DNA of 64,000 bases from Daphnia carinata. Lineage: Eukaryota; Arthropoda; Branchiopoda; Diplostraca; Daphniidae. The stretch is from positions 10,013,534 to 10,077,533 of the forward strand of contig NC_081331.1 of assembly GCF_022539665.2 (NCBI RefSeq), in the 5' to 3' direction. The translations under genes were made by a program, and so were the position numbers. Positions 32,006 to 44,369 of this stretch are shown here, in pieces (positions within the stretch are counted from its first letter, which is position 1; each line of letters opens with the position of its first letter). The notes below the pieces were generated by a model. It was not told the origin of the DNA, did not search any database, and saw only the letters and a list, made by a program, of their open reading frames with translations.

Positions 32006-34366
32006 CTACCAAAATCGGGGAGAAAGTTGCCCGGCAGGCGGTGCAATGCCTCCTTTTGTGATAGATTCATGTAGAAATTCTTCAAGTCGAGTAACTGGAC
32101 CTCCTCCTGAACCTTTGGGGGTAACGTTTCGGATCATGGTAAAATATTCGGTACAGATCAGGTGAAGCATTTTCTGGAACTGTTTTCCGTATTCTTTTGA
32201 CATTGCAGAACCAGCTACAGTTAAGAATTCGACCAAAATAGCGGATGTAATATCGTTGCGCGGTGATAAATTGAGGAGAGCGGCTAGGTATCTCCAGGCA
32301 TGTTCTAACCCATGAGGATGAGGTTGATTGCGTCTTGGTAAACTAATTAGAACGGCCGCATACAGACGTACAACCCCCGACATTCTTTTCAGATACGTCG
32401 GTTGTTGCTCCACTTTTCCACCACTGTACCTGTATCCTAAAGACTTATAGTAGTCTTCATTGCTTTGGCCCTCTTGCTGGGGTAAATAATATGGGACAAG
32501 ATATGGACATTGGCGATAAAAATGGGCAAGTACCAAGCGACCAAAAACAGGAAATTCTAACCAAAGTTCGGTAATTATGGCAGCAATTGGAAAAGCTGCC
32601 TTTGGATTAACGTTCACTTGATCCTCTCCTTGAGCTACCATTCTTCTCGCCAGCAAGTTAGTGCAATATTCTAATCCTCCAGGATGCTCGGTAGCCCTTA
32701 CCATTCTTGACCCGACATGCACAGCGTTACCTTGCAAGAGGCTTCTGAGTCTGTCGAGCTTATCCTGAAGGTGCTGCCCAGACTGGTCTGATATTTCGTT
32801 GACAGGATGAAGGACGGCTTTCTGTAATTCGAATCTCAATGTCTTCAGTGATGAATCACTGGAAAAGGCAGCAGTGTTGGCTTCATACTGACGAAGTTCC
32901 GCTTGCAGTTGTGAATACACTAACAAATCTTCCCTTCTAACGAAATCAAGGTCCTGATGTCCTCCGTTCGAGTCACAGGTCTTCTTCTCAAGGCGACCAA
33001 GTTGATCATTTCGCTGTTCTTGCTTTACCGCAGAAGAGGTAACTGGCATTACTGCTGACGAAGGTAAGGCGGGCTCTGGCTGTTGACGCTTAGACGAAGC
33101 ATTTTTCTCTTGAACAATGGCATTATTTCTCGCAATATCGTCTCTGATGACTTCAACAAGATCTTCGACCTGCTTAAGGATGTCTTCACTGCGTATCGCG
33201 CTGTTGAGGGGATCTTCATCGTTTACATTGTTTACAACAACCTGAAACTGAGCTTTTAAAGCTAAAACGGAATTTTAGTTAAGGAAACCACGAGGAAGAT
33301 CAAATAACGAACCAGCTACGCGGTCGACTTTCATTTGAACAGTCGGAAGAAAAGAATCCCTTTCCTGGCATGAGGTTATGGACTCGCTAAGAAATTTCAG
33401 AAGCGATTCCAATTTACTAGAGCTTATTTCTTTCCTAAAAAAACAACAGAAAAGCATAAATAAAAATGCATACTTGTGTAGATACAAACTACATTCAGAA
33501 CTAAATATGGTACACCAGCAAATACAATAAATAAAGTAAATGCATCGAGAGTACCGTCGTTTTGCTTCCGCTCTATGCAACTCTAACGTCTTCTTCTTCA
33601 AACCTTCCTGCAACTCTTTTTCCTGAATCGACTTTATTTCTTTTAGTTTTTGATCAAGTTGATCTTCTTTCTGTCGAAATCGCTGTTTTGCTTCATCTTG
33701 AAGGCGCTGGATGGTCCTTTCAACATCTACCTGAGACTCTCTTTTTGGCACGAGTCTTTCTTCAAGTTCTTGCTTCTTCCTAAGACATTCCTCTTCATCA
33801 CTTTTCCTAGAAACTTCTTTGAAATCTTCTATTTTTTTCATGAAGCTGGTTGCTGTTGACTAAAAATCAAACAAATAAATGAACTCAGATATCAACTGGA
33901 ATCTCAGCAAACTTACCAAACGCTGTTGTTCTCTTAGCTCAAACAACCGCATAATCATATGATTGCTCAAGTTATAGACTGGTGTTGTTTCCTCTAGCTG
34001 ATTAGTATTGCGCATCATTAAGAGTTCTTGTTGCCATTTAAACTGGTTGATGCTTTTTTCAGTATGCTGTACCGGAGTATCCATTAACAAGCTAGGTCTG
34101 TTATTCAAACCAGGATTTGGATGGTGCACAGAATACTGATGCTGAAAGTATTGACTATTAATAGACTTTTCTGGTGATGGAGCAGGGTTTTGGTCAAATA
34201 TGTTCTCTGACAAAAGGACACCGGATTTACTATTTGATGTTGATTGTTTGATGGGTTCCAAAGGATCACGGTCATATACTATTTGGCCCTTAGGTGTTCT
34301 ACTTAATGAAGTCATAGTTTCCTTTAAAGGAGATTTTGCCATTTCGTGCCCATTATTTTCACTCAT
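32006..34366 (-). CDS. GLE1: GLE1 mRNA-export mediator
   Basis: Nuclear-pore-associated activator of the DEAD-box ATPase DDX19/Dbp5 in mRNA export; binds inositol hexakisphosphate in known homologs. Four exons: 34366-33917, 33859-33555, 33434-33320, 33241-32006; about 701 residues, close to human GLE1 (698). Residues about 150-260 are a charged coiled coil. The C-terminal exon is the conserved GLE1 domain, with diagnostic segments around CPYLVPYY, KRMSGVVRLYAA and HPHGLEHAWRYLA and a terminal Pro-Arg-Phe-Trp. The third intron is inferred as 78 bp (33319-33242); a shorter alternative with an acceptor at 33262 would leave an intron of only about 30 bp, so I rejected it. Confidence 0.95.
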
Positions 34367-34871
34367 TTTTGAACAAGTTTCACTTACAACGATAAACCTT
34401 AAAAAATGTAAAATAACTTGTTAACCTGCTCGCCTTTGACAACTTCCTTTCAGATAACCCAGTACACAGCATTCACTACAGTAAACAAAAAAGTTTAAAA
34501 AATCATTGTCGTCTGTTTCTAACGTTGCCTGATATTTTTTTTGTTTTCTTATACAAGTTTGGCCAATTTGGCTATTAAATTTGAAAAGAAAAACAGACAG
34601 AAATAAATTTTTTAAAATAACAATATTCTCCGCCATTTTTTAACAAATAGCACATGTTATCTATATCGATTGAACAGATTAGTCGCTAAAGCACAGAACC
34701 AAATTTGACATGAAATCTTTAAATGTTTTATAACAGGTTGGTAGATGGTAGCACAATCGCAAGCTTGCAAGTTGGAACAGGTCTATGCACATAGTAGCCA
34801 TGAAGAGGGATGTTAGTTTTATTTTTTTCTAATTGGCGATTGCGGTATATTCTTCTGACTGCGAAGAGATA
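34367..34871. promoter_or_regulatory. Divergent promoter region, GLE1 and SOSS-C
   Basis: About 505 bp separate the start codons of GLE1 (-) and the SOSS-C homolog (+). It includes TATCGATT at 34664-34671, one mismatch from the DREF element TATCGATA, and an AAAATGGCGGAG motif on the minus strand near 34630. Both suit TATA-less housekeeping promoters. Short 5' UTR introns cannot be excluded. Confidence 0.4.
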
Positions 34872-35288
34872 ATGACGTTTCAACCTCCAGTTACCCGTCA
34901 AGGTATTCTTTTGTCTTAAAATGGCGTGTGATCCGAAAAGTCATAACTTCTTCTAAACATATTCAAGATCAAAGTCGTAAAGTACTTGAGGAAGTCCAGC
35001 TGCAAAAAAAAATTTTGTTAAAACAGGGTGCTGCAGTTACCCTGAATCCCACACCAGCCTCTACTGCTATACCTGTGAGTTAAATTTTCCCAACACACTT
35101 TCAGTATGTTAACTGTTTGTTATACACTTTGGCAGAGTACATCTGATTCACTGAATCCAGCAATACGCCATGCTTTAACTCATGCTCACACTTCTTCCTT
35201 TGGATATTTTGTGGCCCAAGACTCTTCATTTGGAAATTTCATCTTACCAGTAATACCCAGGCTTGAAAAAATTGAACCAACCAAATAA
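34872..35288 (+). CDS. INIP: SOSS complex subunit C (INIP) homolog
   Basis: Small subunit of the single-strand DNA sensor complex SOSS, which acts with an integrator subunit and the SSB protein in double-strand-break repair. Three exons (34872-34902, 34968-35074, 35136-35288) join in phase to 96 residues, similar to the human protein (104). The C-terminal signature is clear: Ala-His-Thr-Ser-Ser-Phe-Gly-Tyr-Phe, then QDSSFGNFILPVIPRL, matching the family's HSSGYFITQDSAFGNLILPVLPRL pattern. The N-terminal half is a Lys/Gln-rich helix. The stop codon is only 5 bp before the METTL5 start. Confidence 0.9.
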
Positions 35289-35293
35289 GTACC

Positions 35294-35944
35294 ATGGCTA
35301 AATTAATGAAGAGAAAAGAGCTTGAGCAGCATCTACAAGATCTAGATGGATTTTCAAAGCCAAAAATCCTTCTTGAGCAATATGAAACAAGAGCTCATAT
35401 AGCTGCTTGTATGCTTCACACTATTGAAAGTGCCTATGGAGATTTGTGCCAGAAAACTGTTCTAGATCTAGGATGTGGGTGCAGTGTCTTGGGAGTTGGA
35501 TCAGTGTTACTAGGAGCATCCTATGTTTTAGGGGTGGATATTGATGAAGAGGCATTGCAAATCTCAAATTCAAACATAAATCAGTTTGAGTTAAATGAAG
35601 TTGATTTGCTACATGCAGATGTGAAAATTTTACCTCTGATTTTGGGAGACAACAAAAAATTTGATACTGTTGTCATGAATCCCCCTTTTGGAACAAAGCA
35701 TAACAAGGGATTAGATTCATTGTTTTTAGAAATTGGACTTCAGTGTTTGAGTGACAAAGGAGTATTGTATTCCTTACACAAATCGTCGACACGCGACTAT
35801 TTTCACCGGAAAGCGCCTAGTTGGAAAGTGGATGCCCGCGTTTTGGCAGAACTGCGATACGATTTACCAGCTACGTATAAATTCCATAACAAGACTTCTG
35901 TTGACATTGAAGTTGACTTTTGGAGATTTGAAAAGAAAAATTAA
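35294..35944 (+). CDS. METTL5: METTL5 18S rRNA N6-adenosine methyltransferase
   Basis: SAM-dependent methyltransferase that in animals, together with TRMT112, makes the m6A mark on 18S rRNA. A single uninterrupted exon encodes 216 residues, close to the usual length (human 209). Motif I DLGCG is at 58-62 and the adenine-methyltransferase motif NPPF at 129-132. The ATG sits in a good context (ACCATGG). No gap for a promoter exists: the SOSS-C stop is 5 bp upstream, so either the two are read from one dicistronic mRNA or METTL5 starts from a promoter inside SOSS-C. Confidence 0.95.
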   Translation: MAKLMKRKELEQHLQDLDGFSKPKILLEQYETRAHIAACMLHTIESAYGDLCQKTVLDLGCGCSVLGVGSVLLGASYVLGVDIDEEALQISNSNINQFELNEVDLLHADVKILPLILGDNKKFDTVVMNPPFGTKHNKGLDSLFLEIGLQCLSDKGVLYSLHKSSTRDYFHRKAPSWKVDARVLAELRYDLPATYKFHNKTSVDIEVDFWRFEKKN

Positions 35945-36094
35945 GTGTATTCCAGCTCACACACACACAAATAATAATAATAAATGACGGCAATCACATT
36001 CGATTTTTTATCTTCTTTAGCATGTTGTTCTGTTCTAGGGCTGCTTTTCTTTTGCGCTAAACATAAAAAACACATAGATTTCCTCATATTTTAA

Positions 36095-37821
36095 TCATAT
36101 TTTGTTTAAAGTTACCATAGGTGTGGCAGCGGAGCCAACAATGTCGATGACTTCAGACAAAGTTTTCGGTCGGGTCGGAATCTCTTCAGGCTGAATCGTT
36201 GGGTCATTATTAGAAAGCAAGGAGGGTGGAATCTCCAAGGTTTTTCCAGGTGCTAAAGCCTCATACTGATGTCTTAGAGCTTGCAATTCGTATTCACATG
36301 TCGAGAGACCCAGTTTCAATTCGTATAGAAGGACCAAGTCACTACGAAGTTCGTTGAAGTTTTGGCATATATCCTCGGTAGGCATTGGGTTCAATTCTAC
36401 GCTCAATAAAATAGTAACATGCGAATAAGATGAAAACGTATTTTCTTACCCAATCCAAGTTCTGTCAACATTTGTTCGATCGCTTTTGATTTTTTCTGGC
36501 CAACACTAGGAGGTAATTTCATCCGTTGTGAGCGCAGAAACACACCACTGGCTTTAAACTCCGGGAATTTAATTCCAGTATTAGGAGTCTCCACAGAAGG
36601 CTACTCTCCGTCAAGTTTTACGATTACCATGGAAAGAAAGAAAGATGAGCTTATGCACGTTGTAGAAAGAGAAAATTGATCAATTACCAGAAGCTCAAGT
36701 TTGGCTTTTGGCGTAACAAAAGGGGTATTTTTCTTTCTGATCTGTTGTTTTTTGTCAGGAGGGGTTCCTCGATGTGTTGAAGGGGAATGATCTGTCGCAG
36801 CACCCGTGACAGAGCCTCCACTGTCTGCAGCAGTGATAAGTTTTTGAAGATCCTGTGTTTTTCTTTCTCGATCCTTTTTTCGGGCTTCAATCTTTCTTAG
36901 CTCTTGAAGTAAGTTAGCTTCCTCTTCGACTTGCTCCGATGTCCGTTCAAATAGTCTTTTCAATTGTTCCTTCCGACGCTTTTCATTATCGGCATCATAA
37001 GCAATATTCTTAGGTTCGGGACCTGTAGTATGCCGAGCCTTCAGAACATAAAATTTGCATTACTAAATGACAATGTTAAACAGAAAGGACCCATACTTTG
37101 TTTAATATATTGCAGATATCATAATATCTTTCTTTCAATTCTTCAATTGATCTTTTTGAATAACGAACACTGTCCCAGCGGTCTTGGATAACCGTGAAAC
37201 GTAAATCGAATTGCCGACAGAGATCGAACAAATGATCTGTTTCTTGCCTTGTCCAATTATCTAGCTGGAGTAAATGATACTCTTGATCCGTGTAAGAACA
37301 GACATGAACTTGCTAAAAATAAAATATTGTTGAGCTCTGAATTGATTTTGAACAATACAAGCCAACCTTATTAAATTTGGCAAAAGGATATTCTTTTCCT
37401 TCATCTGCTGCTCTACGCCAATGATGAAAAATTGCTCCATCCTTCCTGGCTGGATTGGTAAATGGCATCCATTTCCATGGTCTCACTTTACGAACTCCTA
37501 ATTGAGCCTTTGTTTGCTTGTAACCTTTACCTGTGCAAAACATTTATTATAATTAAGCTCCAGTAAATTTTTTCTCTTAAAACTGATAATCACCAATACA
37601 AATAAAATTTTACCTGTATCAGTGGGGAATAGCGGTGCAGAATCTTTACTGTCATTGACTAAGAGATTGAAAAGCTCTCGTGCCATTCCCTCCGGTTTGC
37701 GTAAAACTTCATTTTTGGGTTTGTATTTCGGTTTCGGCTTTTGAGTTCCCATAATACTTTCTTTCGTCACCTCTGGTGTTCCCGGTCTCCCCAACTCCAG
37801 AATATCCAAAACATCGGCCAT
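36095..37821 (-). CDS. DMAP1: DMAP1, DNA methyltransferase 1-associated protein
   Basis: Chromatin subunit of the NuA4/TIP60 and SRCAP complexes. Six exons (37821-37614, 37530-37367, 37312-37097, 37038-36688, 36600-36450, 36396-36095) give 463 residues versus 467 in human. N-terminal MADVLDILEL is typical. The SANT/Myb-like domain lies at about 125-200 (Tyr-Thr-Asp-Gln-Glu-Tyr ... Arg-Phe-Thr-Val-Ile-Gln-Asp-Arg-Trp). A charged helical stretch follows at about 210-265, and the C-terminal exons match the DMAP1 domain (KLPPSVGQKK...). It is convergent with METTL5, with 150 bp between stops. Confidence 0.95.
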
Positions 37822-38651
37822 TTCTTCTCCTTTTTTTCAGTATCAACTTTATCGTACTACGACTAGCAATACTGACATAAACACGCAAATTAACTTTCAA
37901 TAAATGAAATGCTAGAAAGAAAGGTATCACAGCTACAAACTCTAAGAAAGTCCAAAAAGCTTTTACAATACAGGTGATACAGCCGACAAACAATAATCAT
38001 TCAATACGCCATGCGAAAACCGACAGTGCTGTCAAGTCATGAAATCAACTTCTAAATATGTCTTGGTTCTTGAATAACTAGTCTGGAATAACACATAAAT
38101 AACCCCATGAAAATATGAAAAATGCACGAATGAGATGAGTTGGTCAGAAAATCTTCAATAGAGGTTAAATTCAGTTTTCCTTCATGAATTAAATTATATC
38201 AAATGAGATGACAGACGTTGTTTTCTGTGCTTCAATTCTAACAAAACAGACGAAACACAGCACCCAACACAGCAAAAAGAGAAGCAGGGAATACAAAAGA
38301 CAATGGGAAACAACAGAATCCCTTAAACCATAGTCTGGCAATGCTGTTGGAAGTCTAGTAACAAGAAGAACGTGGTTGAAAATTGGTTCTTTCCTAAAGT
38401 TAAAAAGTTTGTTTAATAAAATTAGTTGTGATTTCAAGTAGACACTACTGTCTGAAGGTGAGTTGTTTAACGTTCAACAAGGATACTAACTTTTATATTT
38501 CAACTCCTACAAATATCGATAGAAATTGTTTGACTGTGGTTGTGAGTTTGCGGTTGGTTTCGAACGAACATTTTCATTCCTGATTTCAGAATACTTATGA
38601 TTATAGCCTACTTAAAGTTGCTTAACGTAATCTACTTATTAGAAAATCAGA
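37822..38651. promoter_or_regulatory. Divergent promoter region, DMAP1 and DCAF1
   Basis: About 830 bp between divergent start codons. It contains a perfect TATCGATA (38514-38521), the binding element of the replication/chromatin-related factor DREF in insects, 130 bp before DCAF1. No TATA box was found. Confidence 0.45.
38514..38521. promoter_or_regulatory. DREF-type element TATCGATA
   Basis: Perfect palindromic match, 131 bp upstream of the DCAF1 start. In insects this core-promoter element marks housekeeping genes; its use in crustaceans is inference. Confidence 0.4.
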
Positions 38652-41600
38652 ATGGCTAACGACACCGTCAATCTGACTGAAATGTCAGATGTCAGTGCTA
38701 TTTTGAGGTTATTTGAGGAACACCACATAGCACCCACATTTGATCCTGTTCCATACCTGTCCAGGTATGTTGTTTGTTTATTTGAAAATGTTATCGTTAC
38801 TTCATTTAATATCTCTCATTGCGTTTTTTTTTTACATCTATGGTATCAGACTGGCTGACCTTTTGGAGATAGAAACAGAAAACTACCTGAAAATGGATCC
38901 AGATCCTTTTGATGACCGTAACCCTTCTAGAAATCCGAATTGCAGTTTTGGACACATGCTGAAAGTCATATTCAAGAAGGAAGTTTTTATGCAAAAAGTA
39001 TTGTCGTCACCTTTGCTAATCTTAAATAGAATTTTAATGAAAAATCTTTTTGTTGGAACAGTTAGTTGGAGACTATTTACGTGACACTTACTGGACAAGG
39101 TTAGGCATTTCAACCAGAGACTCCCGTGAACTAAATACTGCTGCAGCGCGTCTTGTGCTAGATTTAATGCCAGGATTAGAAGTGTCTGTTGTGTTCCAAG
39201 ACACTGAAGGGCTGATCAACAGACTTTTCAGTTGGGCAGAAAAGGGTCCTGAACCACTTCAAAGCTATGCTACAGGATTATTAGCTGCTGCCATGGAGTT
39301 ACAAGACTTGGCAGCAAATTTTCGCGAGTTAAATGCTCATTTAGCACCACTTATGTTGAAAAGGTTGTGGGAAATCCAAACAAAATGTCTCGAAGAGAGG
39401 AAAAAAGATGATCTTCCAAACGTGAAAAGGTGTTCGAAATTCTTGTGCGACCAACCAAGTACCTCGAGCAAAATTATTAAAAGTACAGGCACGAAAGGCA
39501 AAGCAACTTCTAGTTCAAAAATCCTGAAGGACGAAGATGCTGAACTCATGCCTGGGCCAGCCACTGATGATTTGGCCAGTGATAAAGGGAAACTACAAAA
39601 GAGTAATAAAGGAAAGAAATTTCAGGGAAGGATAAAAGCAGCCAAAGAGAGAAAGAATGGAAATGCCTCTTTAAATGGATCTGCATTGAATGACTCTAGT
39701 AACTCTTCGTGGGCTGAAATGGAATCGTATGTCATAGGTAAAAAAAAACTTCATCCAGTCAATTTTTTTTCATGCATGTATTGTATGTTATCGCATATGA
39801 TACCATGACTAGGTTCAATACGTTTTCTTTCTATAAAGGAACATACCAAATGCATCCATTGACAGATTCAACTCGGCAAATTTTGATTTTGCGGTATTTA
39901 ACACCCATGGGCGAATATCAAGAGTTACTAGTCCACATGTTCGAGCAAAACGCCCTCAAGCTAATTCTCAACTATATCAACTTTAGCGCGACGCGAGATT
40001 CACGTTTGTCGTTCGAAGCCCTGAAATATCTCGGAGCTTTGCTCTGTCACAAAAAATTTGCCATTGAATTTATTCATCATCAAGGACTACATCGCTTGCT
40101 TGAAATTCCACGGCCAAGTATTGCCGCCACAGGAGTAGCCATGTGCCTCTACTACATTGCGTATTGTGAGGATGCCATGGAAAGAGTGTGTCTCTTACCA
40201 GATCACGTTATTCAAGATCTTGTCCGTTACGCCCTTTGGCTCCTAGAGTGTTCTCACGAATCAGGACGATGTCATGCCACCATGTTTTTTGGAACATCGT
40301 TTCAGTTTCGCATCATTCTGGAGCAGTTTGATGCCCAAGACGGACTTCGCCGGCTGTACAACATGATAAGCACGTTGTCTATACTTTCAATGGAAGATGC
40401 CAACGATTTGTTGGATGACGATGAATCTCACGCCGCTCGCCAAACCGTCCGGCACGTGTGTTCAGCATTGAAGCGATACTTCGAAATCCATCTTGCTCTA
40501 AAAGTTGAACACCTTCAACGCATCAGGGTTCGTGAAATGGGGGGCTCTCCCCATCCGTCGACGCCGCCATACAAAGCAATTAAACTGAACCCGGATCAAA
40601 TTATTGACTTGATAACAACGGCGCAAGAACTGCTTCCGTTTCGTGCTAGTTGGTCGCCCGTTAATGAATTTGTTAGCCTTGGTGGTATCCCTCTGCTTCT
40701 ACAAGTTATCGCCATATCTTATCTATGGAATTTCACGGGCCGGGCAGAAACTGTTCGTAGCGCATTGGTAAATAATAATATATTTTTAAAAAGTTGCAGT
40801 ACACATAGTTGACAATGAAACTTTTAATTAATATTTCGCAGGACGTTTTAGCGGTTTGTTCAGTCTCGTTCAGAGTTCAGATGCTATTTTGTGAGCATAT
40901 TCAAATACCTGATGACGCCAACGCTGTAGGCATTAATATTCTGCTTGGGGCAGCCGAAGGAGATATAGTGGCTGATCCAGAAGTCCAGCGCGCCGCCCTT
41001 TGCGTGCTTATTCATTGCGTCTGCGCACCTGTTCATCGGGTTGGGGGTTCTGTTGGCAGATTCAATGGTAGCGCTAAAAGGCGCAGTGTGGTAACGTACT
41101 CCCTTATTCATATCAAAGGCATTCGATATTTATGGTATTTTTACTTCGTCTAGGCTAGCCGAACGAGCGAGGAAGTTCTCAACCAAGTTTGGGAATGTGT
41201 ACGATCCCATAACGGAATTATGGTGTTAATGGATCTTTTGTCTGTTAAAACACCCATAACGGATGCCGATTCTATCCGCGCGCTAGCATGTAAGGCCTTA
41301 CTAGGTCTCGCGCGTAGTGAAAATGCCCGACAGATCATGGGTAAACTACCTTTATTCACCAGCGGCCAGTTACAGGTAAATTACGTTAGTGAATGTTTTT
41401 CGAGTTGTGACTGATCATTTACCAAATACAGGTTCTTATGAGGGAACCAGTGTTGCAAGATAAACGTCAGGAGCACGTAAAGTTTCAAAAGTATGGACTT
41501 GAATTATTGGAACAAGTTTCCGGTCGAATCAAGTCCAATGTTAACGAGTTTGAATTGTCCTTAGCGAAGATACACAAGGCGGACGTGGTACAAGAATATT

Positions 41601-43697
41601 TCAAATATTGTATTGTTCTTTTTATGAGACTGACGTGTCGTATTAGGTGGCTCAAACGCGAATCCAATTTAATGAAAAGCAGTTGCTTCAACTAATCCAT
41701 CAGCATCTACTAAGCAAAAATATGGTTGAATCGGCCTCGATATTAATAAAGGAAGCTGGACTCCCTCCCCTTCCCATAAAACAAGCCAGTTCTAACTTTC
41801 CACCCTACCGCGCTACAGGAAGCACCCCAGCTACACCTAGTAGATCAGGTCGTGTTAATTCGCAAGGGGCTGTGACTCTCCCAACAACTCCTGTTGCAGT
41901 TCCATCGACTTCAACCCCTACCCAACAAGCCGGAATGATTAAAGTGAATTTGGCCAGCAGGTAAAGCAGCATTTATTATGACAATGTATCAATGCTATTT
42001 ATATTCCCAGCCTTCTTTTAACAGTCGACGGTTGCGGCCAGGAATGCCATCTCCTAGCACACAGCAAGGTAGCAGTACGCAGCACAGAGCTCTACAAAAG
42101 GTCACAAACTGGGATTCTCCTACAACGATGAATAAATCGATTAGTGGAGCCAATGGTGGAAATGCTGAAACTTCTCGTGGCGTTTCGTTAGATGCCATTG
42201 TCACCGAGTACTTGATGAATCAACATGCCCTCTGCAAGACGCCTATGGTGACGTGTCCACAATTCGACCTCTTTCAACCACATAAATGTCCAGATGCCAA
42301 ATCAAAGAACACAGCACCAACAAATTTCGCAGTTAGAGTTCAAAAACGAGCAATTCACCCTCGATTTGGTGGATTAGACGGAGCAAGAATGGATCGCAAA
42401 CTGGTTTACTCCCGATTCCGACCTGTTCGGACCTTCCGCAACGACTCCGAGACGTTTACTTGTTGCGCGTTTTCTCCTTGTGAGCAATTCCTTATGATTG
42501 GAAACCAAACAGGCGAGTTGAAGCTGTACAACGTCAACACAGCAGCTGAAGAGGCAACATATCAATGCCATGAAAACTACCTTTTCAACATTGAGCCAAA
42601 CTGGACGGGCGATCTTTTGCTGACGTCGGGAATGTACCGCCCGCCTTTCTCTTGTTTGTGGGCTGTCGGTGATTTTTTCGACATGAAGTACTCCTTCGAA
42701 GAAGAAGAGTACGTCGAATTCAGCAAAACTGTACAAGACAAAATTGTTGGTACAAAAGGTGAAACCGCCACTGTGTATGATGTAGCTACTGGTAAAAAGC
42801 TGTTAAGCCTGACGCCAACAACATCCAACAATTATTCGAAGAACCGTGCCACTTTCCATCCCAGCGACGAGTTGATTCTTTCCGATGGTGTTCTATGGGA
42901 CGCTGTGTCAGGTAACTTTTTCTAAAGCAAATCACTTTATCATTATGAATAATAACTGATTTATCAACTGCCTTTCAGGAACACAGATTCACAAATTTGA
43001 TAAGCTGAATCAATCGCTGAGTGGAACTTTCCACCCGAACGGCTTGGAAATTATCTCAAGCTCCGAGGTTTGGGATATTAGGACCTTCCATTTGCTGCGA
43101 ACAGTACCAGCACTTGACCAATGCCAAGTCACATTTTCAGCCTCTGGTGACGTGATCTACGCCGTCCATTTAGAAGAGGAAAGTAGAGAAGAACCCATGT
43201 ACGATTCATCCTTCAAGACGTTAGACGCCGGGGACTACTCGTCTATCGCCACGATCGATGTCAAACGATGCATCTATGGGTTGTGTTCCAACAAATATGA
43301 CACTCAGATAGCTGTGGTGGAGAATTCAAGAGAGTTCAATACCCCCAGCGAGTCTATAGTGCGACTCTATGATGTGGGTAGGCTACGGGATGACGAGGAC
43401 GTTGGATCCGAAGTGGAGGATGAAGAAGGAGATGACGATGGAGGTGCATCAGAGAATTCCGATGAAGATTTGGAAATGTTAGATGAATTGGTCAACGGCG
43501 GTGGTGATGAAGATGGCATCGATGTGGAAATTGGTTCTAGCGATTCCTCCGACGGTGAACAGTTTGATGACGGTGATTCTGATGATGACGACGATGACAC
43601 CAATTCATATTTTGGTTCTTCGGATGACTCTGAGTTCGACGAGGAGCTGTTTTCATTGAACGCTGACAGTAACAGCAGTGGCAGTAGTTCAACGTGA
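38652..43697 (+). CDS. DCAF1: DCAF1/VprBP, CRL4 substrate receptor
   Basis: DDB1-CUL4 associated factor that recruits substrates to the CRL4 ubiquitin ligase (mahjong in flies). Ten exons: 38652-38764, 38850-38997, 39062-39737, 39839-40767, 40842-41090, 41154-41375, 41432-41587, 41647-41960, 42025-42911, 42979-43697; about 1470 residues (human 1507). Armadillo-like helices fill the N-terminal half, with a Lys/Ser-rich insert near 210-310. A LisH motif is at about 838-868 (EKQLLQLIHQHLLSKNM). The WD40 propeller follows, ending in a long Asp/Glu/Ser-rich tail (about 1360-1470). The second DDB1-contacting box reads WDIR as expected, but the first reads WDAV, lacking the Arg found in the human WDVR. 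Confidence 0.95.
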
Positions 43698-43857
43698 ACA
43701 AAAGTCAGTTACGGATTGTAAGCTTCTAATAATACATTGTCTATTGTTTTCAATCACAATTGTATTTGGCTCCTTAAAATTTGATTTCAGAAGGCTGAAT
43801 CACAATTCTTTGTTCTAGTTCTAATAATCACAATAGGTATGGTGACTCAGTAAAGGT

Positions 43858-44369
43858 CTATTTAGTGCCACCTCTTTCAAACTGGAGCCTGGCTTGATTT
43901 CCACGATTTGGCTGCAAAAAAAAACATGGTCACGATAGGTTGTATAATTCATTTGTATGATCCTTACCTTAACAATATTGGCATGTCTGGCCAATTCTTC
44001 ATCCATGAGCTGAGATTCCCACTCATTGCCACTCTCTTCGTGTTCCACAGAATAATAAACTGGGGCAAACTGACGTCTTGATGCTTGTTTAGTGGTTCTT
44101 CTCCGGATTACAATAAAGATCTGTGTGAAATTATAAATGGTTATGTAAATCATTCAAGAAATAATAATTTAAATTTCATTTACTATTGCCGCAAGTGCAA
44201 GGAGGAGTCCAATAATTGCCAATGGTATTAGAACTACGCTAACAGTGTCATCGTGTGCAGGTGAGCCTGCAGTTTGATTGAAAAGAGTATCTGTGCTATT
44301 TCCAACATCAGTGGTTGTAGAAGTTTCGTTACTAATTGAAACAAAGCTGCCATTGTTCACGTGATCCAT
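43858..44369 (-). CDS. Small single-pass (type I) membrane protein
   Basis: Three exons (44369-44184, 44120-43968, 43911-43858) give about 130 residues. The N-terminal 40 residues are Asn/Ser/Thr-rich with several N-glycosylation sequons. A hydrophobic helix (about 46-66) is split by the first intron and is followed by a stop-transfer Arg-Arg-Arg. The cytoplasmic part has a Phe-Ala-Pro-Val-Tyr-Tyr segment and an acidic Glu-Trp-Glu-Ser stretch. The layout (basic anchor, Pro-x-Tyr, acidic helix) resembles small uncharacterised vertebrate proteins such as SMIM29 or C3orf18, but I cannot establish orthology. There is no cleavable signal peptide; the helix probably acts as signal anchor. The last exon frame is less certain. 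Confidence 0.7.

Noticed and set aside
33262-33290. Alternative 30-bp intron in GLE1
   Set aside because: Too short for spliceosomal removal; a 78-bp intron with consistent phase is available (33319-33242).
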